Shown: positions 50,071-58,034, counted from the stretch's first letter. The stretch is DNA of 64,000 bases from Kitasatospora sp. SUK 42 (GCF_015776785.2 NZ_LFMD02000002.1:158919-222918), one strand, 5' to 3'. A program made the numbers and translations. The notes: generated by a model not told the origin, from the letters alone.

Positions 50071-50745
50071 CTAGCCGAGCAGGCCCGGCAGTTCGGCGAC
50101 CGACCCGAGCACGTGGGTGGCGCCGTCGGCCCGCAGTCGGGCCTCGTCGTGGGCTCCGGTGAGCACCCCGGCGACCACCGAGGCGCCCGCCCGGGTGCCG
50201 GTCAGCATGTCGTAGCCGGTGTCCCCCGCGACGGCGATCTGCCGCACCGAGTCGGTGCCCGTGCGCAGCAGCGCGGTGAGCGCGAGGTCCGGGTACGGGC
50301 GGCCGCGCCCGGCCTCGGCGGGGCAGAGGGTGAGGTCGGCGATCGACTCCCAGCCGAGGGCGGTGAGGATGCGGTCCTGGGTGGCCCGGGAGAAGCCGGT
50401 GGTGAGGACCACCTTGCGCCCCTGGCCGCGCAGTTCGGCGATGGCCTCGGCGGCGCCGGGCAGCGCGGCGCAGTGTCCGGCGTCGACCAGGTCGTGGTAG
50501 GCGGCCTCGAAGGCGGCGTTGGCCCGCTGGGCCTTCTCCTCCTCGCCGAACAGGTGCCGGAAGACGGAGATCTTGGACTCGCCCATGGTGGCGCGCACGT
50601 GCTCCAGCATGGGCGCGAAGCCGGGGCTGCCGGCCTCGACGCCGAGTGCGGCGGCCGCCGCGGTGAAGGCCTGCTCGACCAGGCCGTCGTCGGCCACGGT
50701 GGTGCCGGCCATGTCGAGCACGACCAGGCGGATGTCGGTAGTCAC
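50071..50745 (-). CDS. Phosphonatase-like HAD hydrolase (PhnX-like)
   Basis: A 224-residue HAD protein. Motif I is LDMAGTT: nucleophile Asp11 with Ala13 in place of the usual second Asp. This is the hallmark of phosphonoacetaldehyde hydrolase, which uses a Schiff-base Lys instead of the acid. A matching Lys58 lies in the cap as ATMGESKISVF. Motif II is VVLTTGFSRATQD, and QIAVAGDTGYDMLTGTRAGA is motif IV. It is shorter than classic PhnX (about 265). The start is the GTG at 50745 with AAGGA before it. It follows the FAD oxidoreductase by 11 bases, so phosphonoacetaldehyde made there is the obvious substrate. Confidence 0.85.
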   Translation of the reverse strand: MTTDIRLVVLDMAGTTVADDGLVEQAFTAAAAALGVEAGSPGFAPMLEHVRATMGESKISVFRHLFGEEEKAQRANAAFEAAYHDLVDAGHCAALPGAAEAIAELRGQGRKVVLTTGFSRATQDRILTALGWESIADLTLCPAEAGRGRPYPDLALTALLRTGTDSVRQIAVAGDTGYDMLTGTRAGASVVAGVLTGAHDEARLRADGATHVLGSVAELPGLLG

Positions 50746-50756
50746 GTCAACGTTCC

Positions 50757-51878
50757 TTACAGGTTCGCGAGTTCGGCGGTGGTCTCGGCGATGGCCGGCG
50801 AGCAGGTCATGCCGCGGCCGCCCGGGCCGGTGACCAGCCAGACGCCGTCGCGCACGCGCTCGCGGTGGACCACCCGGGTGGAGTCGAGGCACTGGGCGTA
50901 CACCCCGGCCCAGCGGCGGCGGATGCGCGGCAGCGGGCGGCCGAGCAGCTCCTCCACGACGCCGGTCAGGTGGTCGTACGGGTCCTCGACCACGTCGAAG
51001 CCGAAGGGCTGGTCGTACTCGTGGGTGTCGCCGATGGTCAGTCCGCCGTCGCGGCGCTGCACCATCAGCAGCTGCATCCTGTGCTCGGCGGCGACGGGCG
51101 ACTGCGGCTGCACCTCGCGCAACCGGTCCAGGGCGCTGCCGGCGAAGGCCGGGTAGTAGCGGAAGCTGTCGCCGTCGGCGACGGAGGTGGTGAGGGTCTC
51201 GCCGAGCGGGTCGGTCTGCATCATCTGGAGCCGCACCCGGCGGACCGGCAGCTCGGGGGCGAGCTCGCGGACCAGGCCGCCGAGCCAGGCGCCGGTGCAC
51301 AGGATGACCAGGTCGCCGGTGTGCACGTCCCCGTGGTCGTCGCGGACGGCGTTCTCGCCGACCACGTCGCGCACCTCGCGCCCGGGCAGGAAGGTGTAGC
51401 GGCCGGTGGACTCCAGGTACGCGCGCAGCGCGGGCTGGGCGGTGCGCGGCTCGACGGCGGCGTCGCGCCCGCACCACAGGGCGCCGAGCAGCTTGCCGCG
51501 CAGGGCCGGGTTGGTGGCCCGGGTCTCGTCCGCGTCGAGCAGCCGGTAGCCGCGCGCGGCGGCGTCGGGCAGGGTCAGCGCCTGCTCGGCGACGGCGAGT
51601 TCGGCCTCGGTGCGGATCGCGGTGAGCGAGCCGTTGGCCCGGAAGCCCAGGTCGGGGACGCGGGCGCCGATGGCCTCCCACAGTTCGCGGGCGCGCAGCG
51701 CGGTGTCCAGTTCCTCGCCCTGCGCCCGGCCGCTGACCCAGACCAGCCCGAAGTTGCGCACCGAGGCGCCGCGCGCCTCGCTCTCGCGCTCCAGGTGGAC
51801 GACCTCGTGACCGCGCTCGACGGCCTGCCAGGCGTGCATGCTGCCGAGCACGCCTGCTCCTACGACGATGACTCTCAT
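50757..51878 (-). CDS. FAD-dependent oxidoreductase of phosphonate loci (TIGR03364-like)
   Basis: A 373-residue DadA/glycine-oxidase-type flavoprotein. FAD-binding GxGxxG is at the very start (MRVIVVGAGVLGSMHAWQAV), then LERESEARGASVRNFGLVW and VTGPGGRGMTCSPAIAETTA at the C-terminus. Members of this family occur in phosphonate operons. From memory, one was shown to oxidise N-methyl aminoethylphosphonate to phosphonoacetaldehyde. The ATG at 51878 gives the standard N-terminus, but a TTG at 51908 preceded by AGGA is possible. GntR site 3 lies 72 bases upstream. Confidence 0.82.
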   Translation of the reverse strand: MRVIVVGAGVLGSMHAWQAVERGHEVVHLERESEARGASVRNFGLVWVSGRAQGEELDTALRARELWEAIGARVPDLGFRANGSLTAIRTEAELAVAEQALTLPDAAARGYRLLDADETRATNPALRGKLLGALWCGRDAAVEPRTAQPALRAYLESTGRYTFLPGREVRDVVGENAVRDDHGDVHTGDLVILCTGAWLGGLVRELAPELPVRRVRLQMMQTDPLGETLTTSVADGDSFRYYPAFAGSALDRLREVQPQSPVAAEHRMQLLMVQRRDGGLTIGDTHEYDQPFGFDVVEDPYDHLTGVVEELLGRPLPRIRRRWAGVYAQCLDSTRVVHRERVRDGVWLVTGPGGRGMTCSPAIAETTAELANL

Positions 51879-51949
51879 GCGGCCAGGGTGGTGCGCCCAG
51901 GTGTCCAAGGGGCGTCCTGGTGTCGTCCCGCAGATGAATCACCCGAAAA

Positions 51950-51963
51950 GTTGTACATACAAC
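51950..51963. promoter_or_regulatory. GntR-type operator, site 3 (FAD oxidoreductase promoter)
   Basis: GTTGTACATACAAC, with the same 4-bp arms and spacing as sites 1 and 2, lies upstream of the minus-strand FAD oxidoreductase-phosphonatase unit. I see no PHO-like repeats here. Confidence 0.7.
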
Positions 51964-51988
51964 ACCGGGGCAGGTACTGGGGCAGGCC

Positions 51989-52504
51989 CTAGGCGCGGAG
52001 GACCCGGGCCCGCAGGTAGTTGCGCCGGCCGAAGTTCGGCTCGTCCACCGCCGTCAGCTCCTCCACCTGGAACCGGTACAGCGCCGCCGCCCCGCCGCCG
52101 GTGAGGTACTGCCGCCGGACCTCCTCGTCCTGTGCGAAGGACGGGTACCGCCCCTGGTACGCCGCCAGCGCCGCCTCCGCCTGCCGCCCCCAGGCCTCGC
52201 CCGCGCTCCCGGCCAGCTGGAGCCCGCGCAGTTGCTCACCGAAGACCGGCGGCGGCAGGAAGACGGTGGCGGCGGCGCGGGCCTCCTCGGCCAGGTGGTG
52301 GCTGTGCCGGGTGGAGCGCTCGCTGACGAAGTACAGGACGAGGTCCTCGTCGTACGCGAAGAACGCCAGGTTGGCGTGCGGCCCGTGCTCGTGGCCGGCG
52401 GTGGCGAGGGTGAGCACCATCGCCTCGGCGAGCAGCCCCTCGACTCCCTTGTGCAACAGGTCGCCCGGCCAGTCCCCCTGCGTGATGTCGAGTCGGTACG
52501 GCAT
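51989..52504 (-). CDS. Pyridoxamine 5'-phosphate oxidase-like protein
   Basis: A 171-residue split-barrel flavin-binding fold protein. VLTLATAGHEHGPHANLAFFAYDEDLVLYFVS is in the pattern of the family (given here only as a region, residues about 31-62), then STRHSHHLAEEARAAATVF. The C-terminus (NYLRARVLRA) differs from true PdxH, so a flavin/deazaflavin reductase or heme-binding role is as likely. It lies just beyond GntR site 3 on the same strand as the FAD gene, but upstream of it. The link to the phosphonate locus is unclear. Confidence 0.75.
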   Translation of the reverse strand: MPYRLDITQGDWPGDLLHKGVEGLLAEAMVLTLATAGHEHGPHANLAFFAYDEDLVLYFVSERSTRHSHHLAEEARAAATVFLPPPVFGEQLRGLQLAGSAGEAWGRQAEAALAAYQGRYPSFAQDEEVRRQYLTGGGAAALYRFQVEELTAVDEPNFGRRNYLRARVLRA

Positions 52505-52668
52505 TCGGCACTCCCTCCGCTGGCACGCCCGGTGCCTTCGCGCCCCGAGCACGACTGAGCCGGGCGGGCGCCCCCGGAAGGGGCCCCACGCCCGGCTCAC
52601 ATGCTCCACCCGTCGTCCGAAACCGGACAAGGGGCAGGCGGATTACGGAATCGACGCCGCTCGCGGAA

Positions 52669-53337
52669 TCAGTGCTGCCGCGCCCCGTACGACGCGTACC
52701 CGGCGGCCGCCACCGGCGCCGCGCCGGGGCCGAGGAGCGGGCGCAGCGCGCTGGAGCGCATCCTGTCCACCAGCGGTCCGCAGCGCCCGGCCAGCGGCGC
52801 CAGCACCAGCGCGACCAGGATGCCGACCGCGGCGCCGACCGCCACGTCGTGCGGGTAGTGCACGCCGACCCAGACCCGGGAGGCGGCCATCAGCACCGCG
52901 AACACCGTGGCGACGACGCCGAGGCGCCGCCCGACGAACCAGAGCGCGATCGCGGCCGCGAAGGCGATCACCGAGTGGTTGCTCGGGAAGGACCAGTCCC
53001 CGGTGCCCGGGCAGGTCTCCAGCGAGACGCTGCCGGGGATCTGGGCGCAGGGCCGGACCTCCTCGACCATGCCCTTGAACACGGAGTTGACGGCGTACGC
53101 CACGACCACGATCACCGGCGAGGCCAGCACCCTGGCCATCACCACGGAGTCGGCGCCGCGCGCCCGCCACCAGGCGTAGAGCATGAAGACCGCGAACAGG
53201 CCGAGGCCGAGCGCCGACCAGACCTTGATCAGGTCGTCCAGCCAGTGCGGGGCCGACTGCGCCCACCCGTTGACCCGGGTGTACAGGCCACCGTCGATAC
53301 CGCTGCCGTCGTACACGGCGAGAGCCCGGGAGGACAT
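52669..53337 (-). CDS. PAP2-family membrane phosphatase
   Basis: A 222-residue integral membrane phosphatase. The three motifs are present: KGMVEEVRP (K-x6-RP), PSNHS (PSGH-like with Asn) and SRVWVGVHYPHD (SR-x5-H-x3-D). About five to six helices are predicted. It probably dephosphorylates a lipid phosphate such as phosphatidate or undecaprenyl pyrophosphate outside the membrane. The ATG at 53337 follows GGAGGT by eight bases; a GTG at 53340 overlaps the DedA stop. Co-transcribed with dedA. Confidence 0.87.
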   Translation of the reverse strand: MSSRALAVYDGSGIDGGLYTRVNGWAQSAPHWLDDLIKVWSALGLGLFAVFMLYAWWRARGADSVVMARVLASPVIVVVAYAVNSVFKGMVEEVRPCAQIPGSVSLETCPGTGDWSFPSNHSVIAFAAAIALWFVGRRLGVVATVFAVLMAASRVWVGVHYPHDVAVGAAVGILVALVLAPLAGRCGPLVDRMRSSALRPLLGPGAAPVAAAGYASYGARQH

Positions 53338-54005
53338 CACACGTCACCTCCGTGACGTCGCGCCTTACGGGCGCGGAACACTTCGAGAACAATGGGGAGC
53401 ACGGAGACAACTACTACCAGACCGATGATCGGCAGCAGGTACCGGTCGATACTGGGAATCGTCGACCCGAGCCCGTACCCGGCCAGCACCACGCCGACCG
53501 TCCAGACGGCGCCGCCCGCGACCTGCCAGAAGGTGAACGAGCGGACCGGCACTTCGAGCACGCCGCAGAGCGGGTTCAGCACCGTTCGGACCACCGGGAT
53601 GAACCGGGCGAGCACGATCGCCTTGCCGTGCCCGTACTTGGCCAGCAGTTCCTCGGCTCGCTCGACGCCCTCCAGCAGGCTCTTGCGCTTCGTACGGCGC
53701 AGCAGCGCCCGGCCGCCGCGCTTGCCGATCAGGTAGCCGACCTGGGCCCCGGCCAGCGCCCCGACCAGGGCGGCGGGCAGCACCTGCCACAGGTGCAGCT
53801 GCGGGCCCTTGGTGGCGCCGGGCACGCAGAGCAGGCCGGCGGTGAACAGCAGCGAGTCGCCGGGCAGGAAGAAGCCCACCAGCAGGCCGGTCTCGGCGAA
53901 CAGCACCACGGCGATGCCGATCGCACCGAAGGCGGCGAGCAGCGACGATGCGTCCAGCGGGTTCACCGCGAGGTGAACGGCCGGATCGGCGAGGAACTGA
54001 AGCAA
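53337..54005 (-). CDS. DedA-family membrane protein
   Basis: A 222-residue DedA/SNARE-associated protein. The conserved reentrant-loop text is FAETGLLVGFFLPGDSLLFT, then G-x-G and PVVRTVLNPLCGVLEVPVRSF. DedA proteins are thought to flip lipids, including undecaprenyl phosphate, which fits the adjoining PAP2 phosphatase. The start is a TTG at 54005 preceded by GGGAGGT. The BlaI boxes lie 57-93 bases upstream in the shared divergent region. Confidence 0.87.
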   Translation of the reverse strand: MLQFLADPAVHLAVNPLDASSLLAAFGAIGIAVVLFAETGLLVGFFLPGDSLLFTAGLLCVPGATKGPQLHLWQVLPAALVGALAGAQVGYLIGKRGGRALLRRTKRKSLLEGVERAEELLAKYGHGKAIVLARFIPVVRTVLNPLCGVLEVPVRSFTFWQVAGGAVWTVGVVLAGYGLGSTIPSIDRYLLPIIGLVVVVSVLPIVLEVFRARKARRHGGDV

Positions 54006-54061
54006 GGCTGGCGGACCTCCCGTACGTTGGGGGGCGGTTCACAGCAGAACCCGCCCGGACC

Positions 54062-54098
54062 GTCTACAGTGACGTAGACGGTCTACATGACTGTAGAC
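54062..54098. promoter_or_regulatory. Two BlaI/MecI-type operator boxes
   Basis: GTCTACAGTGACGTAGAC (54062-54079) and GTCTACATGACTGTAGAC (54081-54098) are palindromes with 6- and 7-bp arms, start points 19 bases apart. The TACA/TGTA core is typical of BlaI and CopY-family sites. They lie 22 bases before the blaI-like ATG and between it and dedA, so both directions may be controlled. Confidence 0.85.
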
Positions 54099-54120
54099 GA
54101 TAGCTGGAGGAAGCGCCGAC

Positions 54121-54516
54121 ATGTCCGACGTACCGTCCGCCCGCCGGCCCGCCGGGGAGCTGGAGGCCGAGGTGCTGGCCGCCCTCTGGTCGGCCCGGCA
54201 GCCGATGACGCCGCAGGACGTCCAGACGGCGCTCGGCGGGGACCTCGCCCGCACCACCATCGCCACGATCCTGGCCCGGCTGCACGACAAGGGGACGGTC
54301 GAGCGCACCCGGGCCGGCCGCGCCTACGCCTACACCCCGACCGTCCAGGACACCGCCGGCCTGGCCGCCCGCAGGATGCACACCGAGCTGGGCCGCGAGG
54401 CCGACCGCTCCACCGTGCTCGCCCGCTTCGTCTCCGACCTCTCCGCCGAGGACGAGCGGCTGCTGCGCGAACTGCTCGGCGACGGCACCGGCCACCCCGG
54501 GGCGGACGCCTCGTGA
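54121..54516 (+). CDS. BlaI/MecI/CopY-family repressor
   Basis: A 131-residue winged-helix repressor. Conserved text: PAGELEAEVLAALWSARQPMT, LARTTIATILARLHDKGTVE and RAGRAYAYTPT. The last part dimerises, and in the family it is the site of proteolytic inactivation. Its stop overlaps the next gene. The adjoining M56 protease and the two upstream boxes complete a BlaI-BlaR-like unit. No beta-lactamase or penicillin-binding protein gene is adjacent, so the signal and target are open. Confidence 0.93.
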   Translation: MSDVPSARRPAGELEAEVLAALWSARQPMTPQDVQTALGGDLARTTIATILARLHDKGTVERTRAGRAYAYTPTVQDTAGLAARRMHTELGREADRSTVLARFVSDLSAEDERLLRELLGDGTGHPGADAS

Positions 54517-55592
54517 TGCTCGCCGTCTGGGTCCCCCTGCTGCTGCCCTTCCTGGCCGCCCCGCTGGCCCGCCGCCTCGCCGAGGCTCTGCCGCCCCGGG
54601 CCGCCGCCTGGCTGCTGGCCGGCACCGCCGCCGTCCTGGCGGGCGGCACCGTCTGCTCGCTCGGCCTGCTGGCCGCCACCGGGCTGCTCCAGCTGCCCCC
54701 GGTCGCCGCCCTCGGCCACCTCTCGCTGCCCTGGCTCACCGCCGCCTCGCCCAGCGCCCCGCTCGCGGCCGCCGCGGCCGGGCTCGCGCTCGCCGCGCTC
54801 ACCGTGCTGGCGGTGCGCACCGCCCGGCGCCGCCGCCTGGACCTGCGGACCGCCCGGGCCGCGCTGCCCACTCCGTCGGCCCCGCCCGCCGATGACCCGA
54901 ATGATGACCGCTATCCGGACGTGCGCCCCGTGAGCGCCTCCGTGCGCCGGGCGCGCACCACCTGGTGGCCGCGCCGGCCGGAGCCCGCGGACCACCCGCT
55001 CGCCGTACTGGACGACGCCCGCGCCGACGCCTTCGCCCTGCCCGGCCGGCTGCGCCGCCCCGGCCGACCGGGCGAGCCCGGCCGGATCGTGGTCACCTCC
55101 GGCATGCTGCGCGCCCTCAGCGGCCCCGAACGGGCCGCCCTGCTCGCCCACGAGCGCGCCCACCTGGCCGCCCGCCACCACCTCTTCCTCGCCCTCGCCG
55201 AGCACGCCGCCGACCTCCACCCGGCCCTGCGCCCGCTGCGCGCGCCCCTCGGTTACCACCTGGAACGCTGGGCCGACGAGGTGGCGGCGGCCCGGGTCGG
55301 CGACCGCGCCGTGACCGCCCGCGCGGTCGGCCGGGCCGCCCTCGCCGCGAGCCGCGCCCCCTGGCCCGCCCGCCCCCGGCTGGTCGCCGCCGCCCACTCC
55401 GGGCCGGTCCCGCGCAGGGTCGCCGCCCTGCTCCAGCCCCGCCCCAGCGCCACCCCCGGCACCCGGCTGCGGGCCGTCGCCCTGGCCCTGGCCGCCTGCC
55501 TGGCCCTCAGCGCGGGCGCCACCCTGGAGGCCACCGCCGACCTGCACCACACCGTCGAGGCCGCCCAGCACGAGCCCGGCGCGGAACGCTGA
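54516..55592 (+). CDS. M56-family membrane metallopeptidase
   Basis: A 358-residue membrane protein with three N-terminal hydrophobic segments, a cytoplasmic Zn-protease region with HExxH as LLAHERAHLAARHH, and a C-terminal helix (LALAACLALSAGATLEA). It matches the minimal BlaR-like M56 proteases of actinomycetes, without a penicillin-binding sensor domain. The ATG at 54516 overlaps the blaI stop (GTGATG); GTG at 54513 is also in frame. It probably activates expression by cleaving the partner repressor. Confidence 0.87.
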   Translation: MLAVWVPLLLPFLAAPLARRLAEALPPRAAAWLLAGTAAVLAGGTVCSLGLLAATGLLQLPPVAALGHLSLPWLTAASPSAPLAAAAAGLALAALTVLAVRTARRRRLDLRTARAALPTPSAPPADDPNDDRYPDVRPVSASVRRARTTWWPRRPEPADHPLAVLDDARADAFALPGRLRRPGRPGEPGRIVVTSGMLRALSGPERAALLAHERAHLAARHHLFLALAEHAADLHPALRPLRAPLGYHLERWADEVAAARVGDRAVTARAVGRAALAASRAPWPARPRLVAAAHSGPVPRRVAALLQPRPSATPGTRLRAVALALAACLALSAGATLEATADLHHTVEAAQHEPGAER

Positions 55593-55776
55593 CACCCCCG
55601 GGGCACCCCCCTGATACACCCCCGGGACGGCCGGCGGGAACGGCCCCCGAACGGTTTCCGTACCGACCGGTATGCCGAGTTGGCGGACACCGTCCCCCCA
55701 CGCCCACCACACCCGTACGCTTTCGTCAGCGCGTCGGCCCCGGCGCGTCCTCGAACGGCGGCGAGGAGCAACGCGA

Positions 55777-57285
55777 GTGCGGCAGACCGGACGGCAGACC
55801 CGACGACCAGAGCGCCGCACCCCGCCGACCGCGGCGGAACTGGCCAAGGTCCACGAGCGGATCCTCGCCGACGCCGCCGCCCGCGAACTCGCCCACCCCG
55901 AGTCCGGCGGCCCCGGCCTGCTCGAACCCCGGCCCGAGATCGGCGACTCCTGGGCCCGGCTGCGCCGCCTCGGCCTCGACCCCGACACCGGCGCCGCCGC
56001 CGTCCTGCTCGGCCCCGCCGAACTGGAGCAGCGCCGCCGGACCAGCGGGCTCGACGCCGTCGTCCCGGTCCTGCGCGACACCCTGTTCGGGCCCGTCGAC
56101 CAGACCCCGCTGATCCTCGCCGTCTCCGACGCCGAGGGCCACATCCTCTGGCAGGAGGGCGAACGCGGCCTGCGGCGCAGCGCCGACCGGATCGGCTTCG
56201 TCACCGGCGCCCGCTGGGTCGAGGAGACCGTCGGCACCAACGGCATCGCCGTCGCCCTGCGCGCCCAGCGCCCGATGCACGTCCACTCCGCCGAGCACTA
56301 CCTGCGCAGCCACCACACCTGGACCTGCGTGGCCGCGCCCGTGCACGACCCGGCCACCGGCCGGGTGGTCGGCGCGATCAACCTCAGCGGCCCGGCCCAC
56401 AGCGTCCGCCCCTACCTGCTCCAGCTCACCGCCACCGCCGCCCGGCTCGCCGAGACCGAGCTGCGCGCCCACCGGCTGGAGGCGCTGCACCACCTGCGCA
56501 CCCTGGCCGCCCCGCTGCTCGCCCGGGTCGGCGGCCCGGCCCTGGTCGTGGACGCGGCCGGCTGGACCGCCGCCGCGGCCGGGCTCCCGCCGCCCAACCG
56601 GCTGCACGTGCCCAGCGAGGGCTGGGCCCCGGCGGCTGTGCACTGGGTGCCGGGCCTCGGTGAGTGCGTGCTGGAGCCGCTCGGCGACGGCTGGCTGGTG
56701 CGCCCGGTCCGCCCGCCCGAGGAGGACGGCTCCGGCACGGTGAGCGCCGAACAGGCCGAGGGCGCCCGGCTCCGGCTCGACCTGAGCCGAGCGGACCGCC
56801 CCGAGCTGTCCGTCCGGGGCGCGGCCGACAGCTGGTCGCACCCGGTCAGCCCGCGCCACGCCGAACTGCTGCTGCTGCTCGCCACCGCCCCCGAGGGCAG
56901 CACCGCGGCCCAGCTCGCCGAGGCGCTCTTCGGCGACGCCGGGCGGACGGTGACGGTCCGGGCCGAACTCTCCCGGCTGCGCCGCTACCTGGGCGGCCTG
57001 CTGGCCCACCGGCCGTACCGTTTCGCCGACTCGGTGCTGGTCACCGTGGAGGCGCCGGAGGACCCGTACGACCTGCTGCCCTCCTCCACCGCCCCGGCCG
57101 TCCGGCGGCTGCGGGCCGGGCTGGCGGCGGGCACGGTACGGCTGCCGGGCGCCGCGGCGCCCGTACCGCAGCCGCGTTCCGCCGGGGGCGGGGCGGTCGC
57201 CGCTCAGCCGTCCGCGAGCAGCGCGGCCAGCTGGGAGTCGGTGGGGCCGCAACCGCGCTCCGCCTCGACGGAGACCAGCGCGTAG
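55777..57285 (+). CDS. GAF-domain transcriptional regulator
   Basis: A 502-residue protein. Residues about 20-80 form an N-terminal helical part (AELAKVHERILADAAARELA). A GAF domain follows at about 90-240 (LILAVSDAEGHILWQEGERG, WVEETVGTNGIAVALRAQRP, VAAPVHDPATGRVVGAINLS), similar to the sensor half of AcoR-type activators. The C-terminal part holds a winged-helix-like DNA-binding region (LLLLLATAPEGSTAAQLAEA, TVRAELSRLRRYLGGL), not a sigma54 AAA+ domain. The GTG at 55777 has GAGGAG nine bases before it. Its last 27 codons run antisense to the SsgA-like gene. Confidence 0.85.
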   Translation: MRQTGRQTRRPERRTPPTAAELAKVHERILADAAARELAHPESGGPGLLEPRPEIGDSWARLRRLGLDPDTGAAAVLLGPAELEQRRRTSGLDAVVPVLRDTLFGPVDQTPLILAVSDAEGHILWQEGERGLRRSADRIGFVTGARWVEETVGTNGIAVALRAQRPMHVHSAEHYLRSHHTWTCVAAPVHDPATGRVVGAINLSGPAHSVRPYLLQLTATAARLAETELRAHRLEALHHLRTLAAPLLARVGGPALVVDAAGWTAAAAGLPPPNRLHVPSEGWAPAAVHWVPGLGECVLEPLGDGWLVRPVRPPEEDGSGTVSAEQAEGARLRLDLSRADRPELSVRGAADSWSHPVSPRHAELLLLLATAPEGSTAAQLAEALFGDAGRTVTVRAELSRLRRYLGGLLAHRPYRFADSVLVTVEAPEDPYDLLPSSTAPAVRRLRAGLAAGTVRLPGAAAPVPQPRSAGGGAVAAQPSASSAASWESVGPQPRSASTETSA

Positions 57286-57704
57286 GTGCGGTCCAGCCAG
57301 TCCTGCACCCGGGGCTTGGAGGCCTCCAGCAGCGCGCTGCCGTGCGGGGACTCCAGCGCCAGGTGCAACGTCGAGCCGTGGCAGGGACAGTAGGCCGGCC
57401 ACAGCTTGACGTCGCCCTGGCCGCTCAGCGTACGCAGGCCCTCGCGCAGCAGGTCGCGCGAGAACACCCAGTCCGCCTCGTCAGGACGCCCCAGATGGAA
57501 GGTCAGCAGCACCTCGTACGGGCGCGAGGCGTCGAAGCGGAACCGGGTGCGCACCTCCCCGACCACGTCCTCGCCCAGGGAGATCCGCAGCATCAGCACC
57601 TCCTCCACCGCCGCCGGAGCGGCGGTGGAGCCGGCCCCATCGCCGCCCGTGGGGGTGGCGGCGAGGGGAGCACTGGAGGCTGCGGACAGCGGGTCGGGCG
57701 ACAT
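57204..57704 (-). CDS. SsgA-like protein (sporulation/cell-division family)
   Basis: A 166-residue member of the SsgA-like family, confined to sporulating actinomycetes, which guide septum and wall synthesis. The core starts VLMLRISLGEDVVGEVRTRF, then LLTFHLGRPDEADWVFSRDL and LRTLSGQGDVKLWPA, then SPHGSALLEASKPRVQDWL. About 30 Ala/Thr/Ser-rich residues precede the core, and a short Cys-containing insert (YCPCHGS) is unusual. The ATG at 57704 is preceded by GGAGAG. The 3' end overlaps that of the GAF regulator by 82 bases. Confidence 0.92.
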   Translation of the reverse strand: MSPDPLSAASSAPLAATPTGGDGAGSTAAPAAVEEVLMLRISLGEDVVGEVRTRFRFDASRPYEVLLTFHLGRPDEADWVFSRDLLREGLRTLSGQGDVKLWPAYCPCHGSTLHLALESPHGSALLEASKPRVQDWLDRTYALVSVEAERGCGPTDSQLAALLADG

Positions 57705-57768
57705 GACGGTCTCTCCGGGAACGGCGCGGGATGCCCTCAGCCTGCGCCACCCGGCCCCTGCGGGCAAG

Positions 57769-57787
57769 GGTTGCAAGGGGGTTGCAA
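57769..57787. promoter_or_regulatory. GGTTGCAA repeats upstream of the SsgA-like gene
   Basis: GGTTGCAA occurs at 57769-57776 and 57780-57787, one helical turn (11 bases) apart; TTGCAA is itself palindromic. They lie 65-83 bases before the SsgA-like start. They may be regulator sites. The rest of the 330-base gap 57705-58034 shows no gene. Confidence 0.4.
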
Positions 57788-58034
57788 TAATCCCCGGCCA
57801 GGCCTGCCGCCCCTTACCCAGGCTTCCCGACGGTCCGTCAACTTCCGCAAGTCAAAAGGATGTCCGGAAAATGGATGGATTCCGTCCACGCTACGGGCAC
57901 CCACTGGTACGCTCTCCCCTCTCCCGGCGCGGGCCCGCGCCGGCGACCGGTGCGCGACGGCCGGATCCGGGCCTGGCGGCGGCCCGTGGGAGAATACGGC
58001 GACGCGACGGCGACTTCGGGGAGGGAGGGGTCCG

